Source of the DNA: Anoxybacillus tengchongensis
GTDB lineage: Bacteria > Bacillota > Bacilli > Bacillales > Anoxybacillaceae
Direction: 5' to 3'
Length of the DNA stretch: 64,000 nucleotides
NCBI RefSeq assembly: GCF_014201585.1
Contig: NZ_JACHES010000006.1
Span: forward strand, 1-64,000
Positions 1 through 8,675 of the stretch are shown here, in pieces; position 1 is the stretch's first letter; each line of letters starts with the position of its first letter. The translations under genes were made by a program, and so were the position numbers. Under the pieces are notes generated by a model. The model was not told where the DNA came from and ran no database searches. It saw only the letters and a list, made by a program, of their open reading frames with translations.

Positions 1-109
1 ATAAAAGCGCTTACATGAAACAAGTCCATAAAACCATATATAACCAATAAAATCGGTCGAGAAAAAAATCTCCCACAAAGTCTTGACTCAAACAAAACAA
101 AAAAGATAA

Positions 110-138
110 TTGACGAAAAATCATGTTTTCGCTATAAT
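110..138 (+). promoter_or_regulatory. Sigma-A promoter of tRNA-Ser
   Basis: TTGACG (110-115), a 17-base spacer and a perfect TATAAT (133-138) lie 21 bases before the tRNA. A second, weaker pair (TTGACT at 83-88, GATAAT at 105-110) lies just upstream. Confidence 0.8.
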
Positions 139-159
139 TTCTTTGGCACCCCACCATAC

Positions 160-252
160 GGAGGAGTACCCAAGTCTGGCTGAAGGGGTCGGTCTCGAAA
201 ACCGATAGGGGTGTCAAAGCCCGCGGGGGTTCGAATCCCCCCTCCTCCGCCA
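160..252 (+). tRNA. tRNA-Ser, anticodon CGA
   Basis: The acceptor stem GGAGGAG (160-166) pairs perfectly with CTCCTCC (242-248), followed by discriminator G and an encoded CCA (250-252). The anticodon stem TCGGT/ACCGA encloses the loop CTCGAAA, giving anticodon CGA (196-198), which reads serine codon UCG. The long variable arm and GGTTCGAATCC T-loop region are those of a class II tRNA-Ser. The gene stands alone behind its own promoter. Confidence 0.96.
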
Positions 253-325
253 TATCTCCTCTTTCATTCCTTCTTTGTTATCTTCAACTTTGTTTTTTTA
301 TTCCGATTTGCGAGGATGTGACATA

Positions 326-922
326 TTGAAAAAATATTATGTTGTTTGGCAAGGGGCGAAAACAGGTATTTTTTCTTCTTGGGACGAGTGTAAACAATAT
401 GTAATTGGTATTCCAGGAGCAAAATATCGCTCATTTTCATCTAAAGAAGAAGCGGAACAAGCATTTTCCTCTGGTCCGATGGCAAACTGTACGAAAAAAA
501 ATAAAACATACTCAACGAATTATGTGGAAGAAAGCATCTGTGTGGATGCGGCATGTAGTGGAAATCCAGGATGGATGGAATATCGAGGTGTACATACGAA
601 AACAGGAGAACAATTGTTTCATGTCGGACCGATGATTGGAACAAACAACATCGGTGAGTTTTTAGCCATTGTACACGGGTTAGCATGGCTACAACAACAA
701 AACAAAAACTGGCCGATTTATTCTGATTCTGTTACAGCTATAAAATGGGTAAAAGGAAAAAAAGCGAATACAACGCTCGACCGCATCGCTGAAACAGAAC
801 GTGTTTGGCAACTTATTGAACGCGCAGAAGCATGGTTGCGTACGCACCGTTATACGAATGAAATTATGAAATGGGAAACGGAGCAATGGGGAGAAATTAA
901 AGCAGATTTTGGGCGAAAGTAA
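326..922 (+). CDS. Ribonuclease H with N-terminal viroplasmin-like domain
   Basis: Predicted to cleave the RNA strand of RNA-DNA hybrids in the cytoplasm. Residues 1 to about 48 match the caulimovirus viroplasmin (RNase HI N-terminal) hybrid-binding fold, beginning KKYYVVWQGAKTGIF. The catalytic domain follows, with all acidic active-site positions visible: VDAACSGNPG, NNIGEFLA, YSDSVTA and a C-terminal AD. The in-frame ATG at 275 lies well upstream of the conserved domain. A TTG at 326, preceded by a purine-rich GAGGATG, puts the start exactly at the viroplasmin domain, giving 198 residues. It appears monocistronic and convergent with the CobW-type gene. Confidence 0.88.
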   Translation: MKKYYVVWQGAKTGIFSSWDECKQYVIGIPGAKYRSFSSKEEAEQAFSSGPMANCTKKNKTYSTNYVEESICVDAACSGNPGWMEYRGVHTKTGEQLFHVGPMIGTNNIGEFLAIVHGLAWLQQQNKNWPIYSDSVTAIKWVKGKKANTTLDRIAETERVWQLIERAEAWLRTHRYTNEIMKWETEQWGEIKADFGRK

Positions 923-937
923 TAAGGAGAGGGATTT

Positions 938-1858
938 TTATCCTTCTCCTTTTTGTATGTTATCGAGTTCATGTTTTAATTTTTGTTTATCGAGTTGTTC
1001 TCCGATAATAACAAAATGTAACGGTACGTTCATCTCTTCTTTCATATACAACGGCGTACCATACGCATACTGAAACGAGTAAATTCCGCTTGTATGAGTA
1101 AAGCGTAAAAATCCTTTCATGCGATAAATTGTATCGGGTAGCTGTCGTACCCATTGTTCGAACATGTCTAAATCAATTGGTTTTGTAAATGTGTGGACAT
1201 ACGTTTGAATGCGTAATCGTTCAATACTCACCTGCTTATGCTCGTTTTGCATACGACGGGAAAATGAGTGTATATCATCCATGCGAACGTTAGAAAACGT
1301 TGTGAAAATGGTACGTGCTTCGCTGTTGATTGCTTGTAATTCAAAAGACAATTTTGCTTGTTCATCGGGACGTAATTCATCGGTTTTATTTACAATTAAG
1401 ACATCTGCATGACGAATTTGTTCTTTTAATAGCATTTGTAGCGGAATGGAAAGTTGGTCACGATTTATCCAGCGGATTGCATCAACAGTCGTGATGATGC
1501 CTTTCGTTTGAATGCGATCAGCAAATAATGGTGACATGCACGCATCAAGTACTTCAACCGGATGCGCTACCCCTGTTGTTTCAATATAAATCACATCTAA
1601 TCGATGTTGCTGAAGAAGCGAATAAAGCTCTACTTCAAATTGATCTTGAATTGTACAACATACACATCCGCTTAATAACTCGCTTAACATAGTATCTTCT
1701 GAAACAACATGTGAATCAATCGACACTTGGCCGATTTCATTCATAACAACAGCAACTTTCCGTCCATGTTCTTTTTCATATTGTAACAGCCGCTTTAATA
1801 ATGTTGTTTTTCCACTTCCAAGAAAACCAGATAAAACATATACCTCTGTGCGTTCCAT
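938..1858 (-). CDS. CobW/G3E-family GTPase, putative metal chaperone
   Basis: A 306-residue G3E GTPase. The Walker A motif GFLGSGKTTLL is near residue 12, the family metal-binding motif GCVCC is near residue 65, and the guanine-specificity NKTD is near residue 157. A CobW C-terminal domain follows. Relatives (YciC/ZNG type) deliver zinc or another metal to client proteins. A good ribosome site (GAAAGGAG) precedes the ATG. No Zur-box-like repeat is visible upstream, so the metal cannot be assigned here, and the cobalamin-specific CobW role is not supported by any neighbouring cobalamin gene. Confidence 0.85.
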   Translation of the reverse strand: MERTEVYVLSGFLGSGKTTLLKRLLQYEKEHGRKVAVVMNEIGQVSIDSHVVSEDTMLSELLSGCVCCTIQDQFEVELYSLLQQHRLDVIYIETTGVAHPVEVLDACMSPLFADRIQTKGIITTVDAIRWINRDQLSIPLQMLLKEQIRHADVLIVNKTDELRPDEQAKLSFELQAINSEARTIFTTFSNVRMDDIHSFSRRMQNEHKQVSIERLRIQTYVHTFTKPIDLDMFEQWVRQLPDTIYRMKGFLRFTHTSGIYSFQYAYGTPLYMKEEMNVPLHFVIIGEQLDKQKLKHELDNIQKGEG

Positions 1859-2037
1859 AAAACGCTCCTTTCTCTACATGACCTTTTGGATCGTATTCAA
1901 ATGTCATACATAGTACAAGCAAAAATATATCACACATGCTTATAAAAGAAAAAAATAATACATTTATCCCAGCATACCTTTTGTTTTCTTTCATATACAT
2001 ATCTTTGTGGTTTGTTTGGAAAATTTTTTATTAAGTA

Positions 2038-2067
2038 TTTACAAACTTATCTTTTTGTGTATATAAT
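2038..2067 (+). promoter_or_regulatory. Promoter of tiny-ORF (yrzI-like) transcript
   Basis: TTTACA (2038-2043) and TATAAT (2062-2067) are separated by 18 bases, about 35 bases before the first tiny ORF. This is the only convincing promoter ahead of the run of three small ORFs. Confidence 0.6.
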
Positions 2068-2104
2068 TTACTATATAAATTGATTTTGTAAGGAGGGAAG
2101 GACC

Positions 2105-2188
2105 ATGACAACAATGACAGTAGTATATTACCCAATTAAACAAAGCAAGATTGGTCCGCCCTTCCGATGTGAACTTCTTTACAAATGA
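2105..2188 (+). CDS. 27-residue leader-type small ORF
   Basis: The ATG follows a strong ribosome site (AAGGAGGGA) and encodes a 27-residue peptide beginning MTTMTVVYYP and ending CELLYK. The stop codon is 7 bases from a strong terminator-like hairpin, as in leader-peptide attenuators. I do not recognise the peptide. The good ribosome site, the dedicated promoter and the position at the head of a transcript with two more tiny ORFs argue that it is translated. Confidence 0.55.
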   Translation: MTTMTVVYYPIKQSKIGPPFRCELLYK

Positions 2189-2195
2189 TCGCATA

Positions 2196-2228
2196 CCGCA
2201 GGGAAGGATCTATTCCCTGCGGTTTTTT
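2196..2228 (+). terminator. Intrinsic terminator or attenuator hairpin 1
   Basis: Ten-base perfect stem CCGCAGGGAA/TTCCCTGCGG with a 7-base loop, directly followed by six T. It lies just after the 27-residue ORF. Confidence 0.8.
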
Positions 2229-2235
2229 GTGTTCT

Positions 2236-2268
2236 ATCCGCAAAGGGATTCTGCCTTGCGGATTTTTT
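2236..2268 (+). terminator. Terminator-like hairpin 2
   Basis: ATCCGCAAAGG pairs with CCTTGCGGAT (one bulged A) and is followed by six T. Its left arm (CCGCAAAGGGA) also resembles the left arm of hairpin 1 and could pair with that hairpin's right arm, so the two structures may compete. Confidence 0.65.
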
Positions 2269-2290
2269 ATTGAAAGGGGGTGAACAAATC

Positions 2291-2431
2291 ATGAAATTTC
2301 ATTTATTTTTTTTAACGATTTCCATTCAACGACGAATATGGACAGCTGAAGAAATAGAGCGAGAACAGCTCATTCGTCAAGTTGAAGAAGAGATGATGGA
2401 TCGTAAATGTTCAATGTATCAATTGTTTTAA
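2291..2431 (+). CDS. yrzI: YrzI family small protein
   Basis: A 46-residue protein with a hydrophobic start MKFHLFFLTISIQRR followed by an acidic helix (EEIEREQLIRQVEEEMMDR). This is the layout of the YrzI family of Bacillus small proteins. The ribosome site GAAAGGGGGTG is strong. In B. subtilis, yrzI sits in a transcript with other tiny ORFs that is a target of the ribosome-associated endonuclease Rae1. The tiny ORFs on both sides here suggest the same arrangement. Molecular function is unknown. Confidence 0.75.
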   Translation: MKFHLFFLTISIQRRIWTAEEIEREQLIRQVEEEMMDRKCSMYQLF

Positions 2432-2479
2432 TTTGCATTTTGTAATTCGGAAAAATATGTGATGAAAGGAGAATGAAAA

Positions 2480-2530
2480 ATGAAACAACAAACAAAAACG
2501 AATATCACATGGACGGTAGATGACGACTAG
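2480..2530 (+). CDS. 16-residue small ORF downstream of yrzI
   Basis: ATG with ribosome site AAAGGAG encodes MKQQTKTNITWTVDDD, ending at a terminator. Its size and place recall the tiny cryptic ORFs of the B. subtilis yrzI transcript, but I cannot show homology by eye. Confidence 0.45.
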   Translation: MKQQTKTNITWTVDDD

Positions 2531-2538
2531 TTTTGTGT

Positions 2539-2574
2539 GAAAAGAGTTGATCAATAGATCGACTCTTTTCATCT
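2539..2574 (+). terminator. Terminator of yrzI-like transcript
   Basis: GAAAAGAGT(T)GATC pairs with GATC(G)ACTCTTTTC around a short loop, followed by a T-rich stretch. It isolates the tiny-ORF transcript from arsR. Confidence 0.7.
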
Positions 2575-2589
2575 TTACAAAATCTTTAC

Positions 2590-2619
2590 TTGTCTTATAT
2601 AAGTATATAATTATATAAT
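2590..2619 (+). promoter_or_regulatory. ars promoter with probable ArsR operator
   Basis: TTGTCT (2590-2595) and TATAAT (2614-2619) are spaced by 18 bases. Two copies of the palindromic TTATATAA (2595-2602 and 2611-2618) fill the spacer and -10 region, a plausible binding site for the dimeric repressor encoded immediately downstream. Confidence 0.5.
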
Positions 2620-2645
2620 GATAAATGGATAAGGGAGGGAGGTAT

Positions 2646-2978
2646 ATGTATCACATCGAAGAAACTGCAACGATTTTAAAACTATTAGGAGATAAAACAA
2701 GATTAACAATTACGGCTATATTAAATGAAACTGATTGTTGTGTATGTGAACTTGTCGACATATTACAAATGAGCCAACCAGCCATTAGCCAACATTTACG
2801 CAAATTAAAAGACAACGGTTTAGTGAAAGAAACGAAAAAAGCACAATGGGTATTTTATTCACTCAACAAACAACACGTGTGCTACCCACTTATTCAAAGT
2901 ATTTTAGCTCATGTGCCGAACCAGAGAGAAGAAATTGATCGACTCGCGCAAAAAGGAATACGCATGGTTTGCGAATAA
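2646..2978 (+). CDS. arsR: ArsR/SmtB-family arsenical-resistance repressor
   Basis: Winged-helix repressor of 110 residues that should release the ars promoter when As(III) or Sb(III) binds. The metal site is visible as [11 protein letters not shown] in helix 3, the ELCVCDL-type motif of ArsR, followed by the recognition helix [13 protein letters not shown]. The ATG at 2646 is chosen because GGGAGGGAGG sits at the right distance, whereas an ATG at 2625 lies upstream of that site. It is the first gene of arsRBC, with arsB starting 18 bases after its stop. Confidence 0.92.
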   Translation: MYHIEETATILKLLGDKTRLTITAILNETDCCVCELVDILQMSQPAISQHLRKLKDNGLVKETKKAQWVFYSLNKQHVCYPLIQSILAHVPNQREEIDRLAQKGIRMVCE

Positions 2979-2995
2979 ACGAGAGGAGTGGTTTT

Positions 2996-4294
2996 TTGCT
3001 TTCTGTGATTCTCGCATTATTGATTTTTCTCGTGACACTTGTATTTGTCATTTGGCAACCACGCAATTTATCAATTGGTTGGTCTGCATGTGGTGGTGCA
3101 GTATTAGCATTGCTCGTTGGGGTTGTTGATGTTCAAGATGTCATCGATGTAACGAGCATCGTCTGGAACGCGACACTTGCTTTTATCGCAATTATTATTA
3201 TTTCTTTAATTTTGGATGAAATTGGCTTTTTCGAATGGGCAGCGTTACATATGGCACGTGTTGCCAAAGGTCATGGAGTGCGCATGTTTATATTTGTTTC
3301 AATCCTCGGAGCGCTCGTATCTGCCTTTTTCGCTAACGATGGAGCAGCGCTTATTTTAACGCCAATCGTATTAGCTATGGTGCGCGCATTACAATTTGAT
3401 GAGCGAAACGTACTGCCATTTATTTTAGCAAGCGGATTTATCGCTGATACGACGTCGTTGCCGCTCGTCGTCAGCAATCTTGTCAATATTGTATCTGCGG
3501 ACTTTTTCCGTATTAGTTTTGGTGAATATGCATCCCGAATGATCGTTCCAAACTTTTTCTCACTCGCAGCGAGCATCGGGGTGCTGTATTTATACTTTCG
3601 AAAAGATATTCCGAAACGTTATCACTCATCACATGTTAAACAACCATACGAAGCGATTAAAGATGTGCGCATGTTTCAATTGTCATGGATCGTTCTTACT
3701 GCTTTATTCATCGGTTATTTTGTCGGTGAATTTGTAAACATCCCTGTATCGTTTATTGCTGGTGCTGTGACATTATTGTTTTTATGGATGGGGAGACGTA
3801 GTCCCGCTGTACATGTCAAACAAATATTAAAAGGAGCACCTTGGGCTGTTGTGTTTTTCTCCATCGGAATGTATGTTGTCGTGTATGGATTGCGTAATGT
3901 AGGATTGACAACCATTTTGGCTGACTTAATTGAAATGGCAGCAAATGAAGGATTGTTTGTTGCGACAATTGCCATGGGCTTTATCGCAGCTATTTTATCT
4001 TCTATAATGAACAACATGCCAACGGTTATGATTGATGCGCTAGCTATCGCTGATACAAATACGACAGGAATCATTCGCGAAGCGCTTATTTATGCCAATG
4101 TGATCGGATCCGACTTAGGACCAAAAATTACACCGATTGGTTCACTTGCTACTCTTCTTTGGTTGCACGTACTGTCGACAAAAGGAGTAAAAATTACGTG
4201 GGGTACTTATTTTAAAAACGGCTTTATTTTAACTATCCCTACATTATTTATTACTCTCGTTGGGTTATATGGATGGTTACTTATTATTCATTAA
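2996..4294 (+). CDS. arsB: Arsenite efflux pump ArsB
   Basis: Hydrophobic inner-membrane protein of 432 residues with about 11-12 membrane segments, from the ArsB arsenite/proton antiporter family. Family-typical stretches include [13 protein letters not shown] and [15 protein letters not shown]. The open frame extends to 2969, inside arsR. A TTG at 2996 preceded by AGAGGAG (2982-2988) places the start outside arsR and directly before the first membrane helix, so I use it. No arsA ATPase gene is present, so the pump is probably driven by the membrane potential alone. Confidence 0.93.
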   Translation: MLSVILALLIFLVTLVFVIWQPRNLSIGWSACGGAVLALLVGVVDVQDVIDVTSIVWNATLAFIAIIIISLILDEIGFFEWAALHMARVAKGHGVRMFIFVSILGALVSAFFANDGAALILTPIVLAMVRALQFDERNVLPFILASGFIADTTSLPLVVSNLVNIVSADFFRISFGEYASRMIVPNFFSLAASIGVLYLYFRKDIPKRYHSSHVKQPYEAIKDVRMFQLSWIVLTALFIGYFVGEFVNIPVSFIAGAVTLLFLWMGRRSPAVHVKQILKGAPWAVVFFSIGMYVVVYGLRNVGLTTILADLIEMAANEGLFVATIAMGFIAAILSSIMNNMPTVMIDALAIADTNTTGIIREALIYANVIGSDLGPKITPIGSLATLLWLHVLSTKGVKITWGTYFKNGFILTIPTLFITLVGLYGWLLIIH

Positions 4295-4309
4295 AAGGAG
4301 TCGATTGCG

Positions 4310-4726
4310 ATGAAAAAGGTAATTTATTTCTTATGCACAGGAAACTCTTGCCGTAGCCAAATGGCCGAAGGATGGGCTAAAAAATATCTTGGAGACGAAT
4401 GGGAAGTATATAGCGCTGGCATTGAAGCTCACGGTTTAAATCCAAACGCCGTGAAAGCGATGAAAGAGGTAGGGATCGATATTTCGAGCCAAACATCTGA
4501 TATCATCGATCCAGAAATTTTAAACAAAGCTGATTTAGTCGTTACATTATGTGGACATGCGGCTGATCATTGCCCAGTTACGCCACCGCACGTGAAACGC
4601 GTACATTGGGGGTTTGACGATCCAGCGAAAGCAGAAGGAACGGAAGAAGAAAAATGGGCTGTTTTCCAACGCGTTCGCAATGAAATCGGGGAGCGAATTA
4701 AACGATTTGCGGAGACAGGAGAGTAA
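4310..4726 (+). CDS. arsC: Thioredoxin-coupled arsenate reductase
   Basis: Reduces arsenate to arsenite for export by ArsB. The 138-residue protein has the low-molecular-weight phosphatase P-loop [14 protein letters not shown] and the two further redox cysteines in LCGHAADHC. This is the three-cysteine, thioredoxin-dependent type of Bacillus and Staphylococcus rather than the glutaredoxin type. It follows arsB by 15 bases with a GGAG site and ends the operon. Confidence 0.95.
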   Translation: MKKVIYFLCTGNSCRSQMAEGWAKKYLGDEWEVYSAGIEAHGLNPNAVKAMKEVGIDISSQTSDIIDPEILNKADLVVTLCGHAADHCPVTPPHVKRVHWGFDDPAKAEGTEEEKWAVFQRVRNEIGERIKRFAETGE

Positions 4727-4775
4727 AACATTGTTCCCTTTCGATTGAATAACATAATCTTATTATGTAAACTTG

Positions 4776-4818
4776 AAAAGACAAACGAAGAAGAAATGTC
4801 TCCTCGTTTGTCTTTTCT
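4776..4818. terminator. Bidirectional terminator between arsC and lysR-type gene
   Basis: Thirteen-base stem AAAAGACAAACGA/TCGTTTGTCTTTT with flanking A and T runs, placed between two convergent genes. Confidence 0.85.
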
Positions 4819-5699
4819 TAAATCTTTTCAACTAAAAGACTTGCCAATTGTTTCATTGATTGTGACAACCATTTTTTACGATGATATATAAGTTGAAGGG
4901 AGAGATGCATATCCGCCTCTGGCAGAAAAATACGGACTAAACTCCCTTTGGCTATTTCGGACTCTACCGCCATGAGCGGCAAAAAAGCGATACCAAGTCC
5001 ATAAGCGACACAGCGTTTAATTGCCTCAATACTGCCTAATTCAATCGTGTATTCAAAACGAATACTATGATTACGATACAAATTTCCAATGACTTCTCGA
5101 TAACTACATCCTTGTTCAGTCACAATAAGCTTTTCATCACCTAACATACGTATATCCACTTTATCTAATTGGGCTAAACGATGGTCGGGCTTAGCAACAA
5201 GAACTAGCGGCTCTTGTTTAATCACAGTAACATTTAAATCTGGATCTTCTTGTTCCTCATCTAGAATAATAGCTAAATCATATTTCCCTTCCTTCACTCC
5301 TTTGACAAGTCGATTACAAATATTTTGTTGCAACAGCAAATTTACTCTCGGATACTTTTGCTTAAATGCTTGTAAATAAGGGGGGAGATAAAACCCGGCG
5401 ACCGACTCGATCGTGCCGATCGATAAGCTCCCAGCGAAGTCTGTTTGTTCGGAAAGACTTTGCTTTGCTTCATCAATCAAACTAACAATCTTATTTGCAT
5501 ATTCAAGCAGTTCCAATCCGGCAGATGTTAGTTTAATTTTCCCACCCCAACGTTCAAACAAAACAACCCCAAATTCCTCTTCTAACTTTTTGATTTGTGT
5601 TGTCACACTCGATTGGGCGTACCCCAACATTTCACCAGCTTTCGTAAAACTATTCCATTTCGCTACTTCACGAAATGTATGCAAATAATGAAGATTCAT
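4818..5699 (-). CDS. LysR-family transcriptional regulator
   Basis: A 293-residue LysR-type regulator. The N-terminal winged helix reads MNLHYLHTFREVAKWNSFTKAGEMLGYAQSSVT (positions 1-33, helix-turn-helix about 18-37), followed by a periplasmic-binding-like effector domain. The start at 5699 matches the family and has GGAGTGG upstream. An ATG further up is too long. It is divergent from two DMT exporters, which it probably controls. The intergenic region holds repeated TATCAAT/ATTGATA elements (about 5740-5757) that may be its binding site. The effector is unknown. Confidence 0.87.
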   Translation of the reverse strand: MNLHYLHTFREVAKWNSFTKAGEMLGYAQSSVTTQIKKLEEEFGVVLFERWGGKIKLTSAGLELLEYANKIVSLIDEAKQSLSEQTDFAGSLSIGTIESVAGFYLPPYLQAFKQKYPRVNLLLQQNICNRLVKGVKEGKYDLAIILDEEQEDPDLNVTVIKQEPLVLVAKPDHRLAQLDKVDIRMLGDEKLIVTEQGCSYREVIGNLYRNHSIRFEYTIELGSIEAIKRCVAYGLGIAFLPLMAVESEIAKGSLVRIFLPEADMHLSLQLIYHRKKWLSQSMKQLASLLVEKI

Positions 5700-5829
5700 A
5701 CTTTTCCCACTCCACTCCTCATCAAAAATATCGATAAACAATATCAATTATTATCAATAACACCTATGACCAATGACTTGTAAAATTGATTATAACAGAA
5801 ATACAAGGATAAAAGAGGGGGGCTGCTTC

Positions 5830-6759
5830 ATGTTAACTAAAATAAAAACATATATATTTTTGTTTTTAACCGCTACCATCTGGGGAGGTGCCTTCGTTGC
5901 CGGAAAAATCGCGACGACGACTTTACATCCTGTTTCGGTTGCTTTTTTCCGCTTTTTCGGCGCGAGTTTGATTTTGTTTCCATTACTATATTGGAAAGAA
6001 CCAAATAGGTCAACGCCAACCAAAAAAGACTGGATGACGTTAGCACTTCTCGGACTAACGGGAGTCTTTTTATATAACATTTTCTTTTTTATCGCAACGA
6101 AATATGCACCGATCGTCAAAAGCTCATTAGTTATTGCCGTCAATGCACCATTAATTACATTGTTATCTGCGCTATTTTTGAAGGAAAAATTGAACACCAG
6201 AAGTATATTTGGCATGTTGCTAGCTTTATTTGGAGCGGTATACATCATTACAAATGGTCATCCGTCTGTTCTTATTGAGATCGGTGTTGCCCCAATTGAT
6301 CTTGTGCTCGCAGGAGCATGTTTTAGTTGGAGTACATACTCTGTCATTGGAAAAATTGCGATGAAAAAGTTTAGTCCTCTTGCAGCGACAACATATGCAA
6401 CAGGTTTTGGAACACTATTTTTAGCACCGTTTGCGCTATATTACACTTCCTTTGCATCCATCGAAGCTAGCGGATGGGATGTTTGGTTGAGCGTTTTATA
6501 CGTTGCTATTGTTGTTTCGGCAATGAGCTTCGTTTGGTGGTATAATGGCATCCAAAAAGTAGGTGCCTCAACTGCCTCCGTTTTCATTAATGTCATGCCT
6601 ATTTCTGCTACCGTGATGGGAACGATATTTTTTAATGAACATCTGACATCTATTCATATTATTGGGGCGGTGTTTGTCTTTAGTGGCATTTTACTTAATA
6701 TTTACAGCAAACAAGAAAAAATGGTGTTTTCTCTCATCAAAAAAGGAGCGAACATATGA
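5830..6759 (+). CDS. EamA/DMT-family transporter
   Basis: A 309-residue drug/metabolite transporter with ten predicted membrane segments in two EamA repeats, the first starting TATIWGGAFVAGKIA and the second around LAGACFSWSTYSVIGK. ATG 5830 follows GAGGGGGG. It is the first gene of a plus-strand run (exporter, exporter, SDR, GNAT) divergent from the LysR gene. Substrate unknown; amino-acid or metabolite export is usual for the family. Confidence 0.85.
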   Translation: MLTKIKTYIFLFLTATIWGGAFVAGKIATTTLHPVSVAFFRFFGASLILFPLLYWKEPNRSTPTKKDWMTLALLGLTGVFLYNIFFFIATKYAPIVKSSLVIAVNAPLITLLSALFLKEKLNTRSIFGMLLALFGAVYIITNGHPSVLIEIGVAPIDLVLAGACFSWSTYSVIGKIAMKKFSPLAATTYATGFGTLFLAPFALYYTSFASIEASGWDVWLSVLYVAIVVSAMSFVWWYNGIQKVGASTASVFINVMPISATVMGTIFFNEHLTSIHIIGAVFVFSGILLNIYSKQEKMVFSLIKKGANI

Positions 6760-6797
6760 CTGTTGTAAAGAATAATCATATTTGAGGTGCAAGAAAC

Positions 6798-7691
6798 ATG
6801 TGGAAAGGCTACGGGCTCGTATTGTTATCAGCAACCGGATTTGCGTTCATTCCAATCTTTGCATTGCATGCATACAATAGTGGCGTCAATGTCACGACAT
6901 TGTTGTTTTTACGTTTTGCCTTGGCTGCTCTGTTCTTTTTTATGTATGTATGGTTCACAAAGAAAAACGCGAAAGTATCGTGGTCCCAGCTATTTTATCT
7001 ATTTTTACTTGGTGGCATTTTCTATATGATGCAATCTTCGTTTTATTTTCATGCGGTAAAGTACATTCCGTCATCACTCGCTGCTTTATTGTTGTATTTA
7101 AACCCGATATTTGTCGCCATTTTTTCGTTTTTCATCAACCAAGAAAAGCTGACGAAGCGAACCATGGTAGCGATGGCAATCTCTTTTTCGGGTATGTTGC
7201 TTGTGTTAGGGGCTCCCGAAGGAAAGATTCAGCCGCTTGGCATCGCGTTAGCTATTGGAGCAGCGGTCATTTACTCCATTTACATTATTGTTGGAAATAA
7301 AGTGACGGCACACGTTCCACCGATGACAGCAAGCGCCTACATCGCGCTCTTTGCCGCATTTTCTTTTTTTGTATGGGGAATCAGTGTGGGAACGTTACAT
7401 TTTCAATTTGACGCGAAAGGATGGATTTCGGTTATCGGAACATCGTTCGTTTCGAGCGTTTTAGCGATTCTGGCGTTTTTTTCTGGAATGAATATGATCG
7501 GTCCAACAAAAGCAGCAATTTTAAGTATGCTGGAGCCAGTAATAACATTTCTTCTATCAATGGTCTTTTTGCAGGAACGTATGTCCTTTATGCAAATGAT
7601 CGGTGGACTGATTGTGTTAAGCGGCGCTATGCTCGTTGCCATGGGAAAGGAACAACAAGACAAGAAAAAGACGATCTCCATCAGCGCATAA
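6798..7691 (+). CDS. Second EamA/DMT-family transporter
   Basis: A 297-residue membrane protein with two EamA repeats and ten predicted helices (start MWKGYGLVLLSATGFAFIPI). It lies 38 bases after the first exporter. The two proteins are clearly different in sequence, so this is not a recent duplication. Some DMT exporters work as heterodimers, and tandem placement would allow that, but this is inference only. Confidence 0.85.
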   Translation: MWKGYGLVLLSATGFAFIPIFALHAYNSGVNVTTLLFLRFALAALFFFMYVWFTKKNAKVSWSQLFYLFLLGGIFYMMQSSFYFHAVKYIPSSLAALLLYLNPIFVAIFSFFINQEKLTKRTMVAMAISFSGMLLVLGAPEGKIQPLGIALAIGAAVIYSIYIIVGNKVTAHVPPMTASAYIALFAAFSFFVWGISVGTLHFQFDAKGWISVIGTSFVSSVLAILAFFSGMNMIGPTKAAILSMLEPVITFLLSMVFLQERMSFMQMIGGLIVLSGAMLVAMGKEQQDKKKTISISA

Positions 7692-7742
7692 TGGTGGGGA
7701 ATCTAAATCGTGTGTTTAAATAACAGCAAGGGAGGAAATAAG

Positions 7743-8594
7743 GTGAAAAACTTTCCATCGGTCGCGCTAGTAACAGGTGCATCGAGTGGATTTGGACTGC
7801 TTGTAAGCATCGCGCTTGCTAGAGAAGGGTATCGAGTAATCGCTTCAATGCGGAACATAGAAAATAAGGAAATGCTTGAAGCAGCGGCACATAAAGCAGG
7901 CGTTTGGGACCAGATTGAGGTAGCGCCTCTTGATGTTACTGATTTCGCCGCAGCGGAATCGGTCGTGAGCGATGTCATCAATCGCTACGGACGAATCGAC
8001 GTATTAGTTAACAATGCAGGATTTGCTGTTGGTGGTTTTGTGGAAGAACTCGCTCTTGAGGAGTGGGAGCGGCAATTTGCGACGAACGTTTTCGGATTAG
8101 TTGCGGTCACCAAAGCGGTATTACCCGTAATGCGAGCGCAGCACAGTGGCAAAATCATTAACATTAGTAGTATTAGCGGTCAGATTGGTTTTCCGTCGCT
8201 GGGACCGTATGTTGCCTCTAAGTTTGCTGTTGAAGGATTTAGCGAGTCACTCCGTCTAGAGATGTTGCCACACGGGGTGTATGTCGTCTTAATCGAGCCA
8301 GGTTCGTACAAAACGAATATTTGGTCCAAAGGGCTTCAACAAGGGGGATCCGTTCGTTCAGATTCACCGTACGCAAAAGAGATGAAAACGATTTTGCAGC
8401 ATGTGAATCGGATCGCCAAAACTGCACCTCCTCCTGACGAAGTCATTGATCAAATTGTAAAAGTCGTTCAATCTCCAACTCCCCGTTTACGTTATCCTGT
8501 CGGTAGAGGAGTCAAATGGATGCTCCGATTGAAAAACTGGCTGCCATGGAAGTGGTGGGAACGACTTTTCATAAAACAGTTTCATGATAAATAA
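7743..8594 (+). CDS. SDR-family NAD(P)-dependent oxidoreductase
   Basis: Classical short-chain dehydrogenase of 283 residues. The cofactor motif TGASSGFG is near the N-terminus, then NNAG, the catalytic serine in NISSISG and the YVASK catalytic Tyr/Lys. The start is GTG at 7743, preceded by GGGAGGAAATAAG; an ATG at 7710 has no good ribosome site. A hydrophobic/basic C-terminal tail (MLRLKNWLPWKWWERLF) may associate with the membrane. Substrate unknown. Confidence 0.87.
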   Translation: MKNFPSVALVTGASSGFGLLVSIALAREGYRVIASMRNIENKEMLEAAAHKAGVWDQIEVAPLDVTDFAAAESVVSDVINRYGRIDVLVNNAGFAVGGFVEELALEEWERQFATNVFGLVAVTKAVLPVMRAQHSGKIINISSISGQIGFPSLGPYVASKFAVEGFSESLRLEMLPHGVYVVLIEPGSYKTNIWSKGLQQGGSVRSDSPYAKEMKTILQHVNRIAKTAPPPDEVIDQIVKVVQSPTPRLRYPVGRGVKWMLRLKNWLPWKWWERLFIKQFHDK

Positions 8595-8675
8595 CAATAA
8601 GAGCCTCTTTAACGGTGGAAGAGGGGAACAAAAAAACACCGTCGAAAGAAAATATTACGGCATGATGGAGGGACT

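Noticed and set aside
11-253. Open frame on the minus strand across the tRNA gene
   Set aside because: It overlaps the tRNA-Ser on the opposite strand and has no ribosome site; a shadow frame.
1905-1925. ACATAGTAC resembling part of a Ter site
   Set aside because: The flanking ATTTAG of the B half-site is missing, so it is probably chance.
1859-2040. Zur box before the CobW-type gene
   Set aside because: GGATCGTATTC is present but there is no matching second half, so zinc regulation cannot be claimed.
4755-4775. Second dif-like sequence (TTATTATGTAAACT) after arsC
   Set aside because: Only the XerD-type arm matches; the XerC arm is absent and the centre is five rather than six bases. The site at 14818-14845 is far better.
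5830-7691. Recent duplication of the two DMT transporter genes
   Set aside because: The two proteins share only the family pattern, not close sequence identity.
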